NCBI GenBank assembly: GCA_916613615.1 | Contig: OU744735.1 | Coordinates: 55,568,082 to 55,632,081 of the forward strand | From: Steromphala cineraria | Taxonomy: Eukaryota > Mollusca > Gastropoda > Trochida > Trochidae | DNA: 64,000 bases | Direction: 5' to 3' | In this document: positions 61,201-64,000 of the stretch, piece by piece | Layout: every line of letters begins with the position of its first letter | How positions within the stretch are numbered: the stretch's first letter is position 1 | Position numbers and translations under genes: made by a program | Notes under the pieces: generated by a model | Databases searched by the model: none | Told to the model about the DNA's origin: nothing | Seen by the model: only the letters and a program-made list of their open reading frames with translations

Positions 61201-62420
61201 TTCGAATCATACTTGACTATGTAATGTAGTGTAAGATTAAGTAATTGTTATCACCACGGTCTATTAATTCCCTAATTAATAAAAGGTAATAAACAGTCAG
61301 GATTGAAGCATTTCTTGGACTTCACAACAGACATTTTAAAACCCCTTAGTGATAAATGTTATGGGCTCACATATCAATAATTATGTCTTTTTTAATATTA
61401 ATGAATTTGCCCCAAAACAACCCCAACACATTTCGTCTGTTTAGGTAAATGAGGAATGAGGTATTAAAATGTCAAGTGACAAAAGAATAATTTGCTTGAA
61501 AGGTTACCTAATACTCTGTAATCTTTGTTCAGTGTATTTTAACAAATAAACTTAAATCCATCTGAGTAGAAAGTTTCTCAGGCAAAGTAGGAAGGATTCA
61601 ATGGGATTAGTTCCTTTAAAATTTACATTTTCCAATACACTTTGCTTAGCGAAATAAATATTCTAAATCTCTATTACCAGTTTGATCCGCTCTGGAAGGC
61701 GAAGTGTATAAATAATAACCTTTCAGTACTTTACATTAGGATAGCTTTTATGGCTGAGCACTTCAATTATATTAGCAAATTTGAATAACCTGGCGTTCAA
61801 GCATTGTTTAAGCAATTGATTAAAGACCCTTTGTACTTGTTTGGATGGGCAACCAATTAATAAAGAAATCTAAAACATTTAAATCCCTTTGAAAATGACG
61901 ACAAGGTTATAGCAGATGATGTTGACAATAGTTGGTATCTTATATATCTTTCATAGAGTTAGTTTCTTACTTATTTACAAATAAATTCAAACATAAACTG
62001 TTGAAAAGACAATCACATTTCTTCTTTTCTCACACGAGCAGTGTTGTCAAGCTGAATATTGGTTAAAGTGTGAGTGCTTTGCTATTCGTATCATGAATAG
62101 GTGTTGCTTTAAATTCTGTGAGGATGGAGAAGTTAAGTTGTTTGTGAGGCCATAAGTGTAGTTACAAGGAGCGTTCAAGTTTGATTCTACCTGTTACAAC
62201 AAACATATAATTTTATAAAATTAATGATTGTTTTTAACATTTAGGATTGTCCTCTTACAGTTTGGTTTTACGAATGAATATGTATTCATTCCTTTCAGAC
62301 AATTGTACTAGCAGATCAGGTCTCAGTCATTCTTGCAATTACGTGGGCACTTTATCTTTGTTGGAGAAGCTTATTTAACCATCTCCCACGATATTGATAC
62401 AGCCGGAAACTGCCTACAGG

Positions 62421-62717
62421 TGAGGTGTTTTGGGGTTTAATGCCGCTTTCAACATTTCAAGATTATTTCCCTTATATCTAGGCTACCAGTATTATCGCAG
62501 GGAGAAAGCCCCCAACCACTATTGTGACTATGCATTACAGCGAAAATTGCGAGTATAGGCGGACCATGCGTAGAACTGCACTGCAATTCAGTGTAGCATT
62601 TCACCCAAACCTTAAAGTAAAACTGTTCTCTACTGCTTACAAAGTTGCCAAGCCACTGGTCGGATTCGAACCAAGGACCTCTTGATCCGCAGCGGAACGC
62701 GCTAACCACTGACTATA
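62421..62717 (-). mobile_element. tRNA-derived SINE in X2, best-preserved head
   Basis: On the minus strand the A box reads TAGTCAGTGGTTAGCGCG and the B box GGTTCGAATCC, both close to the pol III internal promoter consensus. Between them lies TTCCGCTGCGGATCAAG, an anticodon-arm-like segment. The body and the tail 'gcggcattaaaccccaaaac' follow. It is the same ancestral insertion as at 19021 and 28401, and the only one of the three with an intact B box. Confidence 0.88.
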
Positions 62718-63540
62718 CATGTGCGTACAGAAACGTCAAAGACATAAAATTCGCCTGCATGAAGGTGCGTATTAATGAACCGTTCTTGACATGGTACATG
62801 ACTTGTTGAGGAATATGCTTCCACTTCAGTTTGAACAGAAGGATCTTTTCTACATAAACTGCGACTAATAATATCCCATACATGTGGATGTTCATTTGGC
62901 TTCTATCGTGATTATGTCCATGATAAGGGTTATTTACTATTTGGACAACCGTTATATGTAACTAAATTCTTAAATGTACAGTTATCATAGAATTCCAACG
63001 TTTCAATGCACTTGTTAAATGTGTGGTGGATGTAACATGTAAACAAAAATAGACAATTGTAACAGATTAACAAACATTCGGTAAGGATATGTAAACATAT
63101 ATAAGCAGTTTATATGTCCTATGGTATAGTAACAGATTATTTACATATGTGATGATTATCTGTGCTTATCTTGATGAAAGTTTCCTACTCACAGTAGATA
63201 CCAAATTATGGCATATAAGGTTTCTCTCTAGCGTAAGTGGTAAAGAATATCATTATCTTTGGATCTCTGAGACTAAACTGACCCTTGCTTTTACGCATTC
63301 TAAGAAAAGATATGACATTTGTTTCATGTTTTGTTATTCATCTTCATAAAAGACGTTCGATCTTTGTGATCAAAAGAGCAAGTGTTATTACATTCTAACA
63401 TCAATGTGTTTATAGAGAGCATGTTAAATCCGACTTTCATGGCTTTGTTCTGCTAATGTCAAACAAACAGGTGCCCTTTGATGGGATTTAATGCCAATAA
63501 CACAATGGAATGGGGTTGATAAGTGAGTCAACAATTTATT

Positions 63541-64000
63541 TTATTATCATATATGTAATGGTTTGTGGAATGTTCGTTACCTATAAAAGGTTCATACTTC
63601 ATGTAATCCAGGATAACAAACGTGTTGTTTAGGCGGCCATATTTATTCGAACTGCAGGTTACAGCACCCTCTGTAGGGGGCATAACTCTCACTATGACGT
63701 GACGTGAGATTTTAATATTCAACTGAAGTGAACATAAAATGACTGTAAAATGACTGATAATACGACATCTCCCTTCGTATGAAAATTTGAAATGAATTTC
63801 AGAGTTCTTGGTTAATTCTACTAAAACAATAACATTAAACTTTAAAACTTTAAAGTTCTCAGTACAACAAATTAATTGAATCAACACATTCAGTGACTAT
63901 TTAAAAGTCAATCAGGGTCCACGGTCTCACTGAACGACCACTTCGAGTTGTGTAGAGAGAAGGTGGATCAGAGTCTGTTGTCGATCTAACACTTGATGGC
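63541..64000. other. Unique right flank with an open frame on the minus strand
   Basis: After the X2 end no paralog is present. A minus-strand frame is open from 63887 to 63528 (119 residues) but crosses the duplication boundary, has no domain signal and lacks splice support, so I do not call it a gene. The window ends here. Confidence 0.35.

Larger units (their letters stand above)
57210..63540. repeat. Duplicon X, copy X2
   Basis: Counterpart of X1. Contains the foldback insertion at 57643, an extra ~255 bp at 58943-59196 relative to X1, and an intact-looking SINE head. Similarity to X1 ends at 'acaatttattttatt' (about 63544). No gene is supported. Confidence 0.95.

Noticed and set aside
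62645..62717. Possible functional tRNA gene
   Set aside because: A and B boxes are good, but the acceptor and anticodon stems do not pair well, and the segment continues into a SINE body with paralogous copies.

Overview
AT-rich eukaryotic nuclear DNA, most likely from a mollusc and possibly a gastropod. The support is indirect: intron-bearing genes with GT/AG junctions, a very high repeat load, SINE tails ending in (TGAG)n/(CACT)n and 'ttaaaccccaaa'-type sequence, an isolated 'gggagataactct' motif, and the decayed 100-200 bp tandem repeats common in molluscan genomes. No bacterial operons, rRNA genes or CRISPR arrays are visible. Most open frames in the window are shadows inside repeats.

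Region by region. Positions 1-4.8 kb hold a PIF-Harbinger transposon (272-2031) with a nested SINE, the 5' part of a small three-exon gene on the minus strand (2777-2096), an unassigned terminal-exon candidate (3254-3009) and a decayed hAT/ZNF862-like gene (4715-3700). Positions 4.8-14 kb are almost gene-free, with tandem duplications and old repeat relics.

From about 14 kb to 63.5 kb the window is dominated by a tandem, mosaic segmental duplication. I read four units. A complete unit runs, on the plus strand: G (a minus-strand gene for a secreted, Cys-rich beta-propeller protein), a tail, L (a recurrent ~300 bp block), H (with a Tc1-like fossil), a relic of the gene's exon 1, J, then X (a ~6 kb non-coding block with a tRNA-derived SINE). 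Unit 1 shows only X1 (13985-20110). Unit 2 has a broken gene (22123-22780) and a shortened H-X'. Unit 3 has an intact gene (31762-29713), H2, J1 and a partial X''. Unit 4 has an intact gene (51177-49121), H3, J2 and X2 (57210-63540). Because the units are paralogous, several transposon insertions can be dated by comparing filled and empty sites. These are three copies of a TTAA-flanked MITE (two with empty sites), a 1.18 kb TA-flanked mariner-like element, a SINE, and a perfect 84-bp-arm foldback flanked by 12 bp direct repeats.

Between units 3 and 4 lies a 3.86 kb element (43721-47578) with CCCAGCAGGCA terminal inverted repeats and dense subterminal AACGTCG/ACGTTG arrays. Its interior carries paired CRE-like motifs, a good splice donor directly after an ATG, two further plausible exons and an AATAAA. 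This is a candidate small transcription unit carried by a transposon.

The best-supported protein-coding content is the propeller gene family, with two intact paralogs of 361 residues sharing exon lengths and phases, plus one pseudogene and several relics. I do not recognise the family by name.
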